From contig JAQTZV010000017.1 in NCBI GenBank assembly GCA_028687585.1, positions 53,751 to 117,750 of the forward strand: a stretch of DNA of 64,000 nt. Reading direction: 5' to 3'. Below the pieces are notes generated by a model. It searched no databases. It saw nothing but the letters and a program-made list of their open reading frames with translations, and was not told the origin of the DNA. Both the position numbers and the translations under genes were made by a program. This DNA comes from Desulfuromonadaceae bacterium. Lineage in GTDB: Bacteria > Desulfobacterota > Desulfuromonadia > Geobacterales > Pseudopelobacteraceae. Positions 18,623 through 27,598 of the stretch are shown piece after piece. Each line of letters starts with the position of its first letter. Within the stretch, counting starts at the first letter, position 1.

Positions 18623-19501
18623 ATGAATAACTTTCAACTTAATGTACTCGGAGAACGTATAAACCCCGGCTTCAAAAGTACCAAGGCCCTCTTCGACAAT
18701 GAGGATTTTGCCGGCATCCAGGCCCTGGCCGTCAAGCAAGTCGAAGCAGGCGCTTTTGCGCTGAACGTAAATGTCGGACCGCGAGCCAAAAGCGATCCGC
18801 AATTCATGGCTGAGGTTATCAAAGCAATTCAGGCTGTAGTGTCAGTGCCGCTTTCCTTTGACTTTCCGGGAGCCGATGTTCAGGAAGTATGCCTCAAAGC
18901 CTATGACCAGGAGAAGGCGGGCGGACAACTGCCTATTATCAACTCCATTGCAGAAACCCGTTGGGATCTGTTGGATCTGCTTAAAATTAGGCCATTTCGG
19001 GTCATCCTCATGGGCACGGAACGCCTGGAGGACGGCGTTGCCAAGCCCAACAAGAACGGACAAGAGATCGCTGCTACCGCAAAGCGAGCCACACAGCGAC
19101 TGGTGCGCGATCATGGTTTAAAAATCAGCGATGTTTTCGTGGATATCTCCGTTAGCGCCCTCATCGTAGACACTACCGGGATGACCCGCGCCACTCTTGA
19201 GGGAATCCGGTTAATCGGTAGTGATCCCGATTTGAAGGGCATCAACATCTCCGGCGGACTTAGCAATATTGGTCAGCAACTTCCTGTCAATGCGGCTGAC
19301 GGTACGAACCTGAAAGAGCAGCTGGAGAGTGCCTTTCTGACCATGGCGGTCCCCTATGGCATGAATACCATACTCGGTACTCCCTGGAAAAATTACAAGA
19401 CATTACCTGAGGACAATTTTGTCTTGAACACCTTCAGGGACTTTATCGACCTGACTGGTAGCAAAGCACTCAAGCAAGTGCGGAGGTTTTACAAGGCATG
19501 A
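18623..19501 (+). CDS. methyltetrahydrofolate:corrinoid methyltransferase
   Basis: The 292-residue protein has the pterin-binding (dihydropteroate-synthase-like) TIM barrel. Visible signatures are LGERINPGF near the N-terminus, GAFALNVNVGPR, and PIINSIAET. It belongs with AcsE, MtvA and MtgA, which move a methyl group between tetrahydrofolate and a corrinoid protein. With the corrinoid protein and activator immediately upstream, it is the likely MT-II of the system, loading THF with methyl groups for oxidation. Its last codons overlap the next start by 4 bp. Confidence 0.88.
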   Translation: MNNFQLNVLGERINPGFKSTKALFDNEDFAGIQALAVKQVEAGAFALNVNVGPRAKSDPQFMAEVIKAIQAVVSVPLSFDFPGADVQEVCLKAYDQEKAGGQLPIINSIAETRWDLLDLLKIRPFRVILMGTERLEDGVAKPNKNGQEIAATAKRATQRLVRDHGLKISDVFVDISVSALIVDTTGMTRATLEGIRLIGSDPDLKGINISGGLSNIGQQLPVNAADGTNLKEQLESAFLTMAVPYGMNTILGTPWKNYKTLPEDNFVLNTFRDFIDLTGSKALKQVRRFYKA

Positions 19502-20751
19502 ACATAGTTCAAAGCATGGATAAATATGCGGTCGTGACTGATACCTATTTTGATGGCGAAAAGCATCATACCAGTGGGCCTTATACTGTAGTCGTCGAGA
19601 AGGGATCAATCACTGGCATTGTGAAGTGCGATTTCTCTGACGATATGATCAAAAAAGGCATTTCGGTAAAGAAAACGAAGTTCCTCATGCCCGGACTGGT
19701 AGAGGCGCACAGCCATCTCTTTCTAGATGGCGGCCAGCTGGACTTCACCGCCCGCAACGAATATCTGAACGCCTCCGGCGAGGAGATGCTGACCGTTGCC
19801 CGTGCCAACATCGCCGCGAACCTGGCGGCCGGTGTGACTCTGGTGGTGGATGCGGGGGACCGCTATGGCGTGAATCATGATATCAGGCTCGAATCCGGCT
19901 CCGTCACGGTCCGCTCGGCCGGGTGGGCCCTCCGGCGGCCGGGGCGCTACGGTAGCTTCATGGCGCGCGAGGTAGGCAACCGCGACGAGATCGCCGCCGC
20001 CGTACGCGAGATCGGCAAGGATGCCGACGACCTCAAGGTGATCCTGACCGGCATCATCGACTTCAAGGCCGGCCTGGTGAAAGGGGAGCCGCAGTTCGAC
20101 GCGGAAGAGCTGCGCTTCATCGTCACAATGGCTCGAGAACTAGGTCTGCGCACCTTTGTCCACTGCAGCGGATTGGCGGGGCTGGCGGCGGCGGTGGCTG
20201 CCGGGGTGGATTCTATCGAACACGGCTTCTTCATGAACCGCGACATCCTGAAGGCCATGGCCGACCAGGGGATCGCCTGGGTCCCGACCTTTTCGCCGGT
20301 CTATTTTCAATGGCAGCGTCCGGAGATCGCCGGCTGGGACGTGACGACAGTGGCTCATCTGCGGCGCATCATCGATGCCCACTTCGAACATGTTGCCATG
20401 GCCGCCGATCTGGGCGTCCCGCTGGTGGCCGGGTCGGATGCCGGCAGTAACGGCGTCCGACACGGAGAAGCTCTGATCGACGAGTTGGACTGCTTTTCCT
20501 GGGCCGGCCTCCCCATGGAGGCGGTGCTGAGATCGGCAACCTCACTGCCCCGCACGCGCTGGGGAGTGGATGCGGCCATGCTGGCGGTCGGGCAGGTGGC
20601 CGATTTTATAACCCTGGCAGGGAGCCCGTTCGACGATGCGCGTTATCTGCACCAAGTAACGGTTGTGTGCAATCGCTCCACGATATCGTCTTTTCCCAGA
20701 GGACGAATGGATGAACCCGCTTCACAGAATAAAATAGCCGTAGGGCAATAA
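19498..20751 (+). CDS. metal-dependent amidohydrolase in the one-carbon operon
   Basis: The 417-residue protein has the amidohydrolase layout: an N-terminal beta-sandwich strand region, EAHSH (the HxH metal motif, about 75-80), FVHCSG and DSIEHGFF (metal histidines) and AGSDAG (catalytic Asp). It resembles imidazolonepropionase-type enzymes. It is translationally coupled to the methyltransferase and followed by folD, so a tetrahydrofolate-linked substrate is plausible; hydrolysis of formyl-THF is one speculative option. Base composition rises sharply in GC from about 19,730 to 20,640, inside the gene, suggesting a mosaic origin. Specific function unknown. Confidence 0.8.
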   Translation: MNIVQSMDKYAVVTDTYFDGEKHHTSGPYTVVVEKGSITGIVKCDFSDDMIKKGISVKKTKFLMPGLVEAHSHLFLDGGQLDFTARNEYLNASGEEMLTVARANIAANLAAGVTLVVDAGDRYGVNHDIRLESGSVTVRSAGWALRRPGRYGSFMAREVGNRDEIAAAVREIGKDADDLKVILTGIIDFKAGLVKGEPQFDAEELRFIVTMARELGLRTFVHCSGLAGLAAAVAAGVDSIEHGFFMNRDILKAMADQGIAWVPTFSPVYFQWQRPEIAGWDVTTVAHLRRIIDAHFEHVAMAADLGVPLVAGSDAGSNGVRHGEALIDELDCFSWAGLPMEAVLRSATSLPRTRWGVDAAMLAVGQVADFITLAGSPFDDARYLHQVTVVCNRSTISSFPRGRMDEPASQNKIAVGQ

Positions 20752-20773
20752 CTGAGAAAGATCGGAGAGCATC

Positions 20774-21622
20774 ATGGCCCGTATAATCGATGGAAAGATC
20801 CTGGCTGAAAAGATTCGCAAAGAAATTACTTCAGATACAAATCTATTGAGATTAAGAGGCATTACGCCAGGCCTGGCAGTAGTACTGGTTGGCGAAGATC
20901 CTGCCAGCAAAGTGTACGTGAGTATGAAAGAAAAAGCCTGTCATGATGTGGGGATTTTTTCCGACGAATACAAGCTTAGTACAGAAACGTCAGAAGCGGA
21001 ATTACTCACCCTAATCTCCCGGCTCAATGCCGACTCGAAGATCAATGGCATACTTGTGCAGTTGCCTCTCCCCAAACATATTGATTCAGATAAGGTACTT
21101 GAAAGTATTTTACCTGAAAAAGATGTGGATGGCTTTCACCCTTACAACGCTGGACGATTGGTGGTAGGGAAGCCGCTTTTTCAGCCCTGCACGCCGTACG
21201 GTGTGATGAAGATGTTGCAGTATGAGGGAGTTAGACTTGCGGGCAAGGAGGTGGTCGTAATCGGTCGTTCCAATATCGTCGGGAAACCGGTGGCTGCCAT
21301 GTGTCTGCAGCAGAACGCAACCGTAACTATTTGTCATTCCCAGACAAAAGACCTAGAGGCCAAAGTACGGATGGCGGATGTTGTCATCGCAGCCGTCGGT
21401 CAGCCCGAGATGATCAAGGGTGATTGGATTAAGGATGGTGCAATAGTTATCGATGTTGGAGTTAATCGTGTTGGCGAGAAAAAACTGGTAGGTGATGTAG
21501 AGTATGTCGCTGCCAGTATCCATGCCGCTGCCATTACTCCTGTGCCGGGTGGTGTCGGGCCCATGACGATCACCATGCTCCTGTACAATACGGTTGAATC
21601 GGCTAAGCGAACCTCACATTAG
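20774..21622 (+). CDS. folD: bifunctional methylene-THF dehydrogenase/methenyl-THF cyclohydrolase FolD
   Basis: The 282-residue protein matches FolD in length and signatures: [51 protein letters not shown] and the closing [16 protein letters not shown]. It oxidises methylene-THF to methenyl-THF with NAD(P) and hydrolyses it to 10-formyl-THF. It continues the methyl-oxidation route begun by the MetF fusion. GC content is lower than in the genes on either side. The start has GGAGAG upstream. Confidence 0.95.
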   Translation: MARIIDGKILAEKIRKEITSDTNLLRLRGITPGLAVVLVGEDPASKVYVSMKEKACHDVGIFSDEYKLSTETSEAELLTLISRLNADSKINGILVQLPLPKHIDSDKVLESILPEKDVDGFHPYNAGRLVVGKPLFQPCTPYGVMKMLQYEGVRLAGKEVVVIGRSNIVGKPVAAMCLQQNATVTICHSQTKDLEAKVRMADVVIAAVGQPEMIKGDWIKDGAIVIDVGVNRVGEKKLVGDVEYVAASIHAAAITPVPGGVGPMTITMLLYNTVESAKRTSH

Positions 21623-21659
21623 TGAACCAGTGGCGCAGCAGGCATCGGAGATAAACAGT

Positions 21660-22451
21660 ATGGTCGATATCCAAAGCAACCATGATGATCGTAATATCCC
21701 GATTGACCAGGTGGGGGTCAGCGACCTGCGCTACCCGATCATTGTCCTGGACAAGAAGAACGACAAACAGCGGACCGTGGCAAACATCTCCATGTCGGTC
21801 AACCTGCCGCACAACTTCAAGGGGACCCACATGAGCCGGTTCGTGGAAATCCTCAACCGGCACCGCAGCGGCATCGCCATGTATACTCTCCCCACCATCC
21901 TGCATGACCTGAAGCGGCACCTGAAGTCGGAAAGCGCCCGCGTAGAGCTGAGTTTCCCCTACTTCCTGGAAAAGAGGGCGCCGGTCAGCAGGGCCAGGGG
22001 CTTGATGGAATACGAATGCAGCTTTATCGGCGAGTCGGGCGCCACCGGTGACGACTTCATCTTCGGGGTCAAGGTGCCGGTAACGAGCCTCTGTCCGTGC
22101 AGCAAGGCGATGAGCGCCCAGGGGGCTCACAACCAGCGAGGTCATATCAGCATAGACGTGCGGGCCGCCCTCAATCCCCAGGGGCGGAGGCAGTTCGTCT
22201 GGATCGAGGAGTTGATCGACATTGCGGAAACCTCCGCCTCGGCGCCGGTCTATTCCTTGCTCAAACGCTCCGATGAGAAGTTTGTCACCGATCAGGCCTA
22301 TGCCAATCCCATGTTTGTCGAGGATATCGTCCGTACGGTGGCCTTCCGGCTGAAGAGCGAGCCCCGCATCTCCTGGTACCGGATCAAATCGGTCAACCAC
22401 GAAAGCATTCACAACCATAGCGCATTTGCGATTATATCACACCACGGCTGA
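21660..22451 (+). CDS. folE2: GTP cyclohydrolase I type 2 FolE2
   Basis: The 263-residue protein carries FolE2 (GCYH-IB) signatures: VGVSDLRYPI, a SLCPCSKAMS metal-site cysteine pair, and AHNQRGHI. It makes dihydroneopterin triphosphate, the first step to tetrahydrofolate, so its inclusion here would raise THF supply for the pathway. The start at 21660 follows GGAGAT; the frame remains open upstream to 21594, overlapping folD, but without a ribosome site there. Confidence 0.92.
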   Translation: MVDIQSNHDDRNIPIDQVGVSDLRYPIIVLDKKNDKQRTVANISMSVNLPHNFKGTHMSRFVEILNRHRSGIAMYTLPTILHDLKRHLKSESARVELSFPYFLEKRAPVSRARGLMEYECSFIGESGATGDDFIFGVKVPVTSLCPCSKAMSAQGAHNQRGHISIDVRAALNPQGRRQFVWIEELIDIAETSASAPVYSLLKRSDEKFVTDQAYANPMFVEDIVRTVAFRLKSEPRISWYRIKSVNHESIHNHSAFAIISHHG

Positions 22452-22494
22452 TTGGATCAGCCGACGTTAGTTTTGATGACCATAAGGTGAATAC

Positions 22495-24066
22495 ATGTCA
22501 AAAAATCTCAGCCATCTGTCTCTCAGAAACAGCCATCAAGCCGAATGCTCTGAAAAAACCTTTTTCAGTCCTTCCGTTAAAGCGGGTTCCCAGTCATTCT
22601 ACGATTTCACACGTCCTGAAAACGCGGACAAAAAGGTGCATGTCTGCAACGGAACGGCCTGCCTGGTGGCCGGCACCCAGGAGCAGGTGCGCACCCGCCT
22701 GGCCGGGCATTTTACCAGGGATGAAATCGGGCATGTCTGCTGTCTGGGACGCTGCCATGAAAACAAGAGCTTCATGTATAACAACAAAACCTACTCCGGC
22801 AACGACATCGACCATCTTGCCGAACTGATTAATGGCAGCGAACGATCTCTGACAGGGCAGATCCCGGCCACAGGTCTGGTGCGAGAGACCATGCTGATGC
22901 CTCCTGCCGCGGATATGGAGGAGATCTGCCGCTTGGCAGCCTCATACGCCGACCGGCCGCAACCATTGATCGATGAATTGCAGGCCGCTCGACTCCGGGG
23001 GCGGGGTGGGGCCGGCTTTCCCTTTTACCTGAAACTCGAATCCTTTTCCGCTGCCGCCGGCTGCCCCAAATATGTGGTCTGCAATGCCGACGAGGGCGAC
23101 CCGGGCGCCTTTTCCGATCGATATCTTCTGGAGGAACAACCCCACCTGGTCCTGTTCGGGATGTTGGTATGCGGTCTCGCCAACGACGCCGATGAAGGGA
23201 TCTTGTACATACGTCACGAATACCCCGAGGCCATGGAACGGGTCCGGGCCGCCATCGACGAATTGAAAAAATACTCCTCCTTCACCTTTCGCATCTGCAA
23301 AGGGAAGGGCGCCTACGTCTGCGGGGAAGAAACGGCCCTGATCAATTCCATCGAGGGGCAGCGACCGGAGGTCAGGGTGCGCCCGCCGTACCCGACCAGC
23401 GAAGGCCTCTACAACCGGCCGACCCTGCTGAGCAATGTCGAGACCTTTGCCAATCTGTACTGGATCCTGAAAAACGGCGGTGCCGCCTATGCCCGCTACG
23501 GCAGTGACACCTCCACCGGCAACAAGCTGGTCTGCCTGGATGCCTGCTTTAACCGGCCGGGCGTCCATGAGGTCGAGTTCGGGACGTCGCTGGGCAGGAT
23601 CTTTTCCGAATTGGGCGGCGGCTTCAGCACCCCGCTCAAGGCCGTGCAGATCGGCGGCCCCTTGGGAGGAATCATCCCCCTGGACAAGCTCGATACGCTG
23701 ACCCTGGACTTCGAGTCTTTGCAGGGCCAAGGATTTCTCCTGGGGCACGCCAGTGTCGTGGGGATCCCGGAAGGGTTGGAGATGATCCGCTTTGTTCGCC
23801 ATCTGCTCGAATTTGCCCGGGATGAGTCGTGCGGCAAATGCTATCCCTGCCGCATCGGATCACAACGGGGCTATGAATTTGTCCACAACGCGATCGAGAA
23901 CGATGAAAAGATCCCTTTTGAGTTTTTGAGCGATCTGCTCTGGACCATGCAGCACGGCTCGCTCTGCGCCCTCGGCGGCGGGCTGCCGCTCCCGATCAAC
24001 AATGTCCTCACATATTTTCAGGAAGAGCTTTCCCGGCATATCGGATTTTCAGAGGACAGGCCATGA
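22495..24066 (+). CDS. formate dehydrogenase beta subunit, NuoE/NuoF-like NADH-binding
   Basis: The 523-residue protein opens with a thioredoxin-like [2Fe-2S] region (VHVCNGTACL and VCCLGRCHENKS, about 45-90). A NuoF-type part follows: LRGRGGAGFPFYLK for FMN/NADH binding, CNADEGDPGAFSDR, an SLBB-like region and a 4Fe-4S site ESCGKCYPCRIGSQRG near 440. It would pass electrons from the formate-oxidising subunit to NAD. The stop overlaps the next start by 4 bp. Similar HymB or hydrogenase subunits exist, but the partner gene identifies formate dehydrogenase. Confidence 0.9.
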   Translation: MSKNLSHLSLRNSHQAECSEKTFFSPSVKAGSQSFYDFTRPENADKKVHVCNGTACLVAGTQEQVRTRLAGHFTRDEIGHVCCLGRCHENKSFMYNNKTYSGNDIDHLAELINGSERSLTGQIPATGLVRETMLMPPAADMEEICRLAASYADRPQPLIDELQAARLRGRGGAGFPFYLKLESFSAAAGCPKYVVCNADEGDPGAFSDRYLLEEQPHLVLFGMLVCGLANDADEGILYIRHEYPEAMERVRAAIDELKKYSSFTFRICKGKGAYVCGEETALINSIEGQRPEVRVRPPYPTSEGLYNRPTLLSNVETFANLYWILKNGGAAYARYGSDTSTGNKLVCLDACFNRPGVHEVEFGTSLGRIFSELGGGFSTPLKAVQIGGPLGGIIPLDKLDTLTLDFESLQGQGFLLGHASVVGIPEGLEMIRFVRHLLEFARDESCGKCYPCRIGSQRGYEFVHNAIENDEKIPFEFLSDLLWTMQHGSLCALGGGLPLPINNVLTYFQEELSRHIGFSEDRP

Positions 24067-26777
24067 GCAAAAGCGCCTATATCAATGACACCTGCTTTGA
24101 GATGCGCCCCGGCGAAACCATCCTGGCCTTTGTCAGACGGGCAAAGGGGGACGACTGCATCCCGGTTATCTGCCACGCCGACAACCTGGAGCCGTGCGGC
24201 TCCTGCCGGCTCTGCACGGTGGAGGCGGCAGGAAAAATCGATGCGCCCACACGGATGCTGGCCTCCTGCCATACCCCGGTGACGCACGGCATGCGCATCT
24301 ATCCCAACAGCGAAAGCGTCCTGCGGCTCAGAAGAAACATTTTGGAACTGATGCTGAGCGATTACCCTGAAGAGAGCATCGCGGCCGGGGCGGATCAGCG
24401 GCCCACACTTTTCCAGAAAATTCTGAAAGACCACGACGTCACAAGCTCCCGATTCGCGCAGATCGCGAACCGCAAGACCCATACCGATAACAGGCCGGAT
24501 AGCGGCCATCCCTACATCCGCTCCGCTTTTTCCGAGTGCATCTACTGCTACCGCTGCGTGCGGACCTGCGACGAGCTGCAGGGGCAGTTCGTCTTTTCGG
24601 TCAACGGCAGGGGCTATAATAACCGCATCATCAAAGGCACCGATCAAACCTTCAGCGAGTCCGAATGCGTTTCCTGCGGCGCCTGCGTTCAAAACTGTCC
24701 CACCAATGCCCTGTATGATCGCTACGGAACCAAGACCGCCCGGGCGGACCGTGTGGTGCGAACAACCTGCACCTATTGCGGCGTGGGGTGCAATATGATG
24801 GTTTCCGTCAGGGGCAACAGCATCATCGGCGTGGAGGCGGCTGAAAGGTCCGCGGTGAACCCCGGACACAGCTGCGTCAAAGGGCGCTTTGCCTTTGAAT
24901 TTTACAACCACCCCGACAGACTCAGATCACCCCTGATCAAGAAGGATGGCGTGCATGTGGAAGCCACCTGGGATGAGGCCTACGCCTTTATCAAGCAGAA
25001 CCTGGACCGGATCAAGGCCGAACATGGCCCCGATGCCATCGCCGGAATATCGTCTTCCCGCTCGACCAACGAAGAAAACTTCCTCATGCAGAAATTCATG
25101 CGGGCGGTGATCGGCACCAACAATATCGATGGCTGTGCGCGGGTCTGCCATGCCCCTTCCGCCTTCGGCATGCAGCAGGTCTTCGGAACGGGCGCCGCCA
25201 CCAACTCCTTTTCGGATCTCCCCTTTGCCGAGCTCATCATGGTGGTCGGCTCCAACCCGACCGAGGCCCATCCGGTCGTGGGCGCCCGGATCAAGCAGCA
25301 GATCCTCAAGGGTAATAAACTGATCGTGATCGACCCGCGCAAGACTGAACTTACCCGCTATGCCGATTTCCATCTCCAGCCGCTGCCGGGCACGAATCTG
25401 CCGCTCTTCAGCCTCTTCGCCCATTACATCCTCAGGCACGGCCTGATCGACCGAGAGTTCATCGCCAAACGGACGGAAGGGTTTGCCGAGTTCGAATCAT
25501 ATCTGAACGGCATTAATCCGGACGAAATCGAAAAGATCACCACGGTAAAAAAAGAGCTGGTCGAGCAGGCCGCCATCCTCTACGCCGAGACCGACCGTGC
25601 CCTGTGTGTGCACGGGTTGGGGGTGACGGAACATTTCCAGGGATCGCGCTCGGTGATGCTGCTCTCCTGTATCGCCATGATGACGGGGCACATCGGACGG
25701 CGCGGCGTGGGCGTGAACCCCCTCAGGGGACAAAACAACGTGCAGGGGGCTGCCGATATGGGCGCCCAACCCCACCAGGGCGCCGGATATCTCGACATCA
25801 CCCAGAAAGAGCACCAGGCCTTTTATGAACGGCATTACGGTGTCCCGTTGCCCGCCAAGGTCGGCTACCGGATCCCGGAGATGATCTATGCTGCCATCAT
25901 GGGTGAACTGAAGGCGCTCTGGATTGTGGGTGAAGACATCATGCAGACCGATCCCGATACGGACAATATCAGGAAGGGTCTGGAGAACCTGGAGTTTCTC
26001 GTGGTGCAGGAACTGTTCATGACCGAGACGGCCAAGCGGGCCCATGTGATCCTGCCGGCCTCCTGCTTTTACGAAAAGGACGGCACCTTCACCAGTGGCG
26101 AGCGGCGGGTGCAACGGGTCAACAAAGTCATCGAGCCCTTGGGAAACACCCGGCCAGACGGGCAGATCATAGCTGAAGTCATGAATGTCATGGGGTATCC
26201 GCAAGCGCCCTATTCTGGCCAGGGTGTGCTGGAAGAGATTACCCGGCTGGTTGCTCCTTACCGGGGCATCACCTGGGAAAATCTCGGAGAGATGGGCAAG
26301 CAGTGGCCGGTGGACGAACAGGGCAATGAGACCGTTATCCTCCACGACGTCGTCTTCAAGAGCGGGCTCGGCCGGTTTTATTCTTTCCGGTATCAGCCCT
26401 CGCCCGAATTGGAACATCTCGCTAACTACCCGTTCATCCTGACGACCGGCCGGATCCTGGAACACTATAACTGCGGCTCCATGACGCGAAGAACCCCCAA
26501 CGTGGAACTGGTCAACGAGGATCTCCTGATGATCAATCCGCAGGATGCCGAAAGGAAGGGCATCCGGGATGGCGATGCCGTTGAAGTGAGCTCACCGCGG
26601 GGAAAAACCTCACTGAAGGCCAGGGTAACCTGGGATATCAATCCCAGCGTTCTCCATACCACCTTCCACTTCCCGCAGGTGGCCATCAATCACCTGACCG
26701 GTTGCGTAGGGGATCTGGACACCATGACTCCCGAGTTCAAAGTGATCGTGGTCGATGTGAAAAGGGAGCCGACCTAA
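24063..26777 (+). CDS. NAD-dependent formate dehydrogenase alpha subunit (molybdopterin, Cys form)
   Basis: The 904-residue protein has, in order: an N-terminal [2Fe-2S] domain (EPCGSCRLCTVE), two 4Fe-4S sites (CIYCYRCVRTC; CVSCGACVQNCPTNA), the MGD-enzyme cluster TTCTYCGVGCN, and the molybdopterin catalytic region. The metal ligand is Cys362 followed by His363 (CARVCHAPS), not selenocysteine. The C-terminal dinucleotide-binding domain is complete (RTPNVELVNEDLLMINPQDA). It oxidises formate to CO2 as the last step of the one-carbon route. It ends the operon, 26 bp before a cobalamin riboswitch region. Confidence 0.93.
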   Translation: MSKSAYINDTCFEMRPGETILAFVRRAKGDDCIPVICHADNLEPCGSCRLCTVEAAGKIDAPTRMLASCHTPVTHGMRIYPNSESVLRLRRNILELMLSDYPEESIAAGADQRPTLFQKILKDHDVTSSRFAQIANRKTHTDNRPDSGHPYIRSAFSECIYCYRCVRTCDELQGQFVFSVNGRGYNNRIIKGTDQTFSESECVSCGACVQNCPTNALYDRYGTKTARADRVVRTTCTYCGVGCNMMVSVRGNSIIGVEAAERSAVNPGHSCVKGRFAFEFYNHPDRLRSPLIKKDGVHVEATWDEAYAFIKQNLDRIKAEHGPDAIAGISSSRSTNEENFLMQKFMRAVIGTNNIDGCARVCHAPSAFGMQQVFGTGAATNSFSDLPFAELIMVVGSNPTEAHPVVGARIKQQILKGNKLIVIDPRKTELTRYADFHLQPLPGTNLPLFSLFAHYILRHGLIDREFIAKRTEGFAEFESYLNGINPDEIEKITTVKKELVEQAAILYAETDRALCVHGLGVTEHFQGSRSVMLLSCIAMMTGHIGRRGVGVNPLRGQNNVQGAADMGAQPHQGAGYLDITQKEHQAFYERHYGVPLPAKVGYRIPEMIYAAIMGELKALWIVGEDIMQTDPDTDNIRKGLENLEFLVVQELFMTETAKRAHVILPASCFYEKDGTFTSGERRVQRVNKVIEPLGNTRPDGQIIAEVMNVMGYPQAPYSGQGVLEEITRLVAPYRGITWENLGEMGKQWPVDEQGNETVILHDVVFKSGLGRFYSFRYQPSPELEHLANYPFILTTGRILEHYNCGSMTRRTPNVELVNEDLLMINPQDAERKGIRDGDAVEVSSPRGKTSLKARVTWDINPSVLHTTFHFPQVAINHLTGCVGDLDTMTPEFKVIVVDVKREPT

Positions 26778-26802
26778 GAACTACTGTGAAAAATGAATAT
26801 TG

Positions 26803-26953
26803 AATCACGGTGCCCGCAAGGGCTTGATAGGGAAGAGGGGTGCAAATCCCCCGCGGATCCGCCGCTGTAAGCGAGGACAATGGGCAGAATGTCACTGATC
26901 GAAAGATCGGGAAGGCGCCCGGAGGATGAATCGCGAGCCAGAAGACCTGCCAT
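26803..26953 (+). promoter_or_regulatory. cobalamin riboswitch 1
   Basis: Characteristic blocks are present in order: GGGTGCAAATCCCCCGC, a GTCACTG box followed by GGGAAGGCG, and a B12 box GAGCCAGAAGACCTGCC. A short frame starting at 26952 follows and ends at 27006, then a strong terminator at 27023-27061. The riboswitch therefore appears to control a transcript that now lacks an obvious gene. Confidence 0.92.
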
Positions 26954-27022
26954 GATCTGTACCACAAAAAACTTCTCGGAAATGAGGAAGAGTGGTTACG
27001 TGCTGTAGAGACTTTGAATACG

Positions 27023-27061
27023 AAAAGTTCGCATGTTGCTTCTGCTCATGCGGACTTTTTT
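27023..27061 (+). terminator. intrinsic terminator after riboswitch 1
   Basis: AAAAGTTCGCATG pairs with CATGCGGACTTTT across an 11-base loop (one T-G mismatch) and runs into six Ts. It is a likely expression platform or transcript end for riboswitch 1. Confidence 0.85.
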
Positions 27062-27411
27062 GTACCTTTTCAATTGTGGGTGGAATTTTTAGATGTTTTT
27101 GAATCACAGCGTAGTCAAATAGACTTTCTACACAGGGGAATTAATGAACAAAGGTTCTATATGTGTTTTGGGTGTTCTCTTGTTATTCCATTCTCTCAGC
27201 TGTTACTGCCGACACTCGGTTGCTACAGGACATAAATTCGAGAGCTTCTGCCACCCAAGGAAGCCGTGACGGATTATGGGAAATAAACCTGATGGTTCGG
27301 CGCATAGACAAGTACTTATTGGGAAGTCCGTATTTGAGGTGGTTATTGAGGCATTTGGTAAGCAGAACGGATTCAAAAAGGAACGATCGAGCTAAAAACG
27401 TATTTATAACC
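27062..27411 (+). other. interval between the two riboswitches with short broken frames
   Basis: No intact gene is recognisable. A 41-codon frame from the ATG at 27144 begins with a signal-peptide-like stretch (MNKGSICVLGVLLLFHSL). A 39-codon frame starts at 27277. They may be pieces of a decayed exported protein once controlled by riboswitch 1. The family could not be identified. Confidence 0.3.
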
Positions 27412-27576
27412 GAATGGAAGTGAGGAAGAGGGGTGCCGCTCTGGTTGAGCCATTCCCCCGCTGCCCCGCAGCCGTAATGGGAACGAACACCCGTCGCCGC
27501 AAGGCGAAAAGCCACTGGGAATATCCTGGGAAGGCGGGCAAGTAGGTGGCCCTGAGCCGGAAGACCGCTCCATTCA
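27412..27576 (+). promoter_or_regulatory. cobalamin riboswitch 2, upstream of btuB
   Basis: The GCCACTG box, GGGAAGGCG and a B12 box variant GAGCCGGAAGACC are present in order. The btuB start lies 23 bp downstream, so B12 binding probably represses the btuB-F-C-D-tonB operon. Confidence 0.92.
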
Positions 27577-27598
27577 TAACTTCGAGGGAGGAATAATC

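Noticed and set aside
24063..26777. Selenocysteine in formate dehydrogenase alpha
   Set aside because: The catalytic codon at residue 362 is TGC (Cys) and there is no in-frame TGA.
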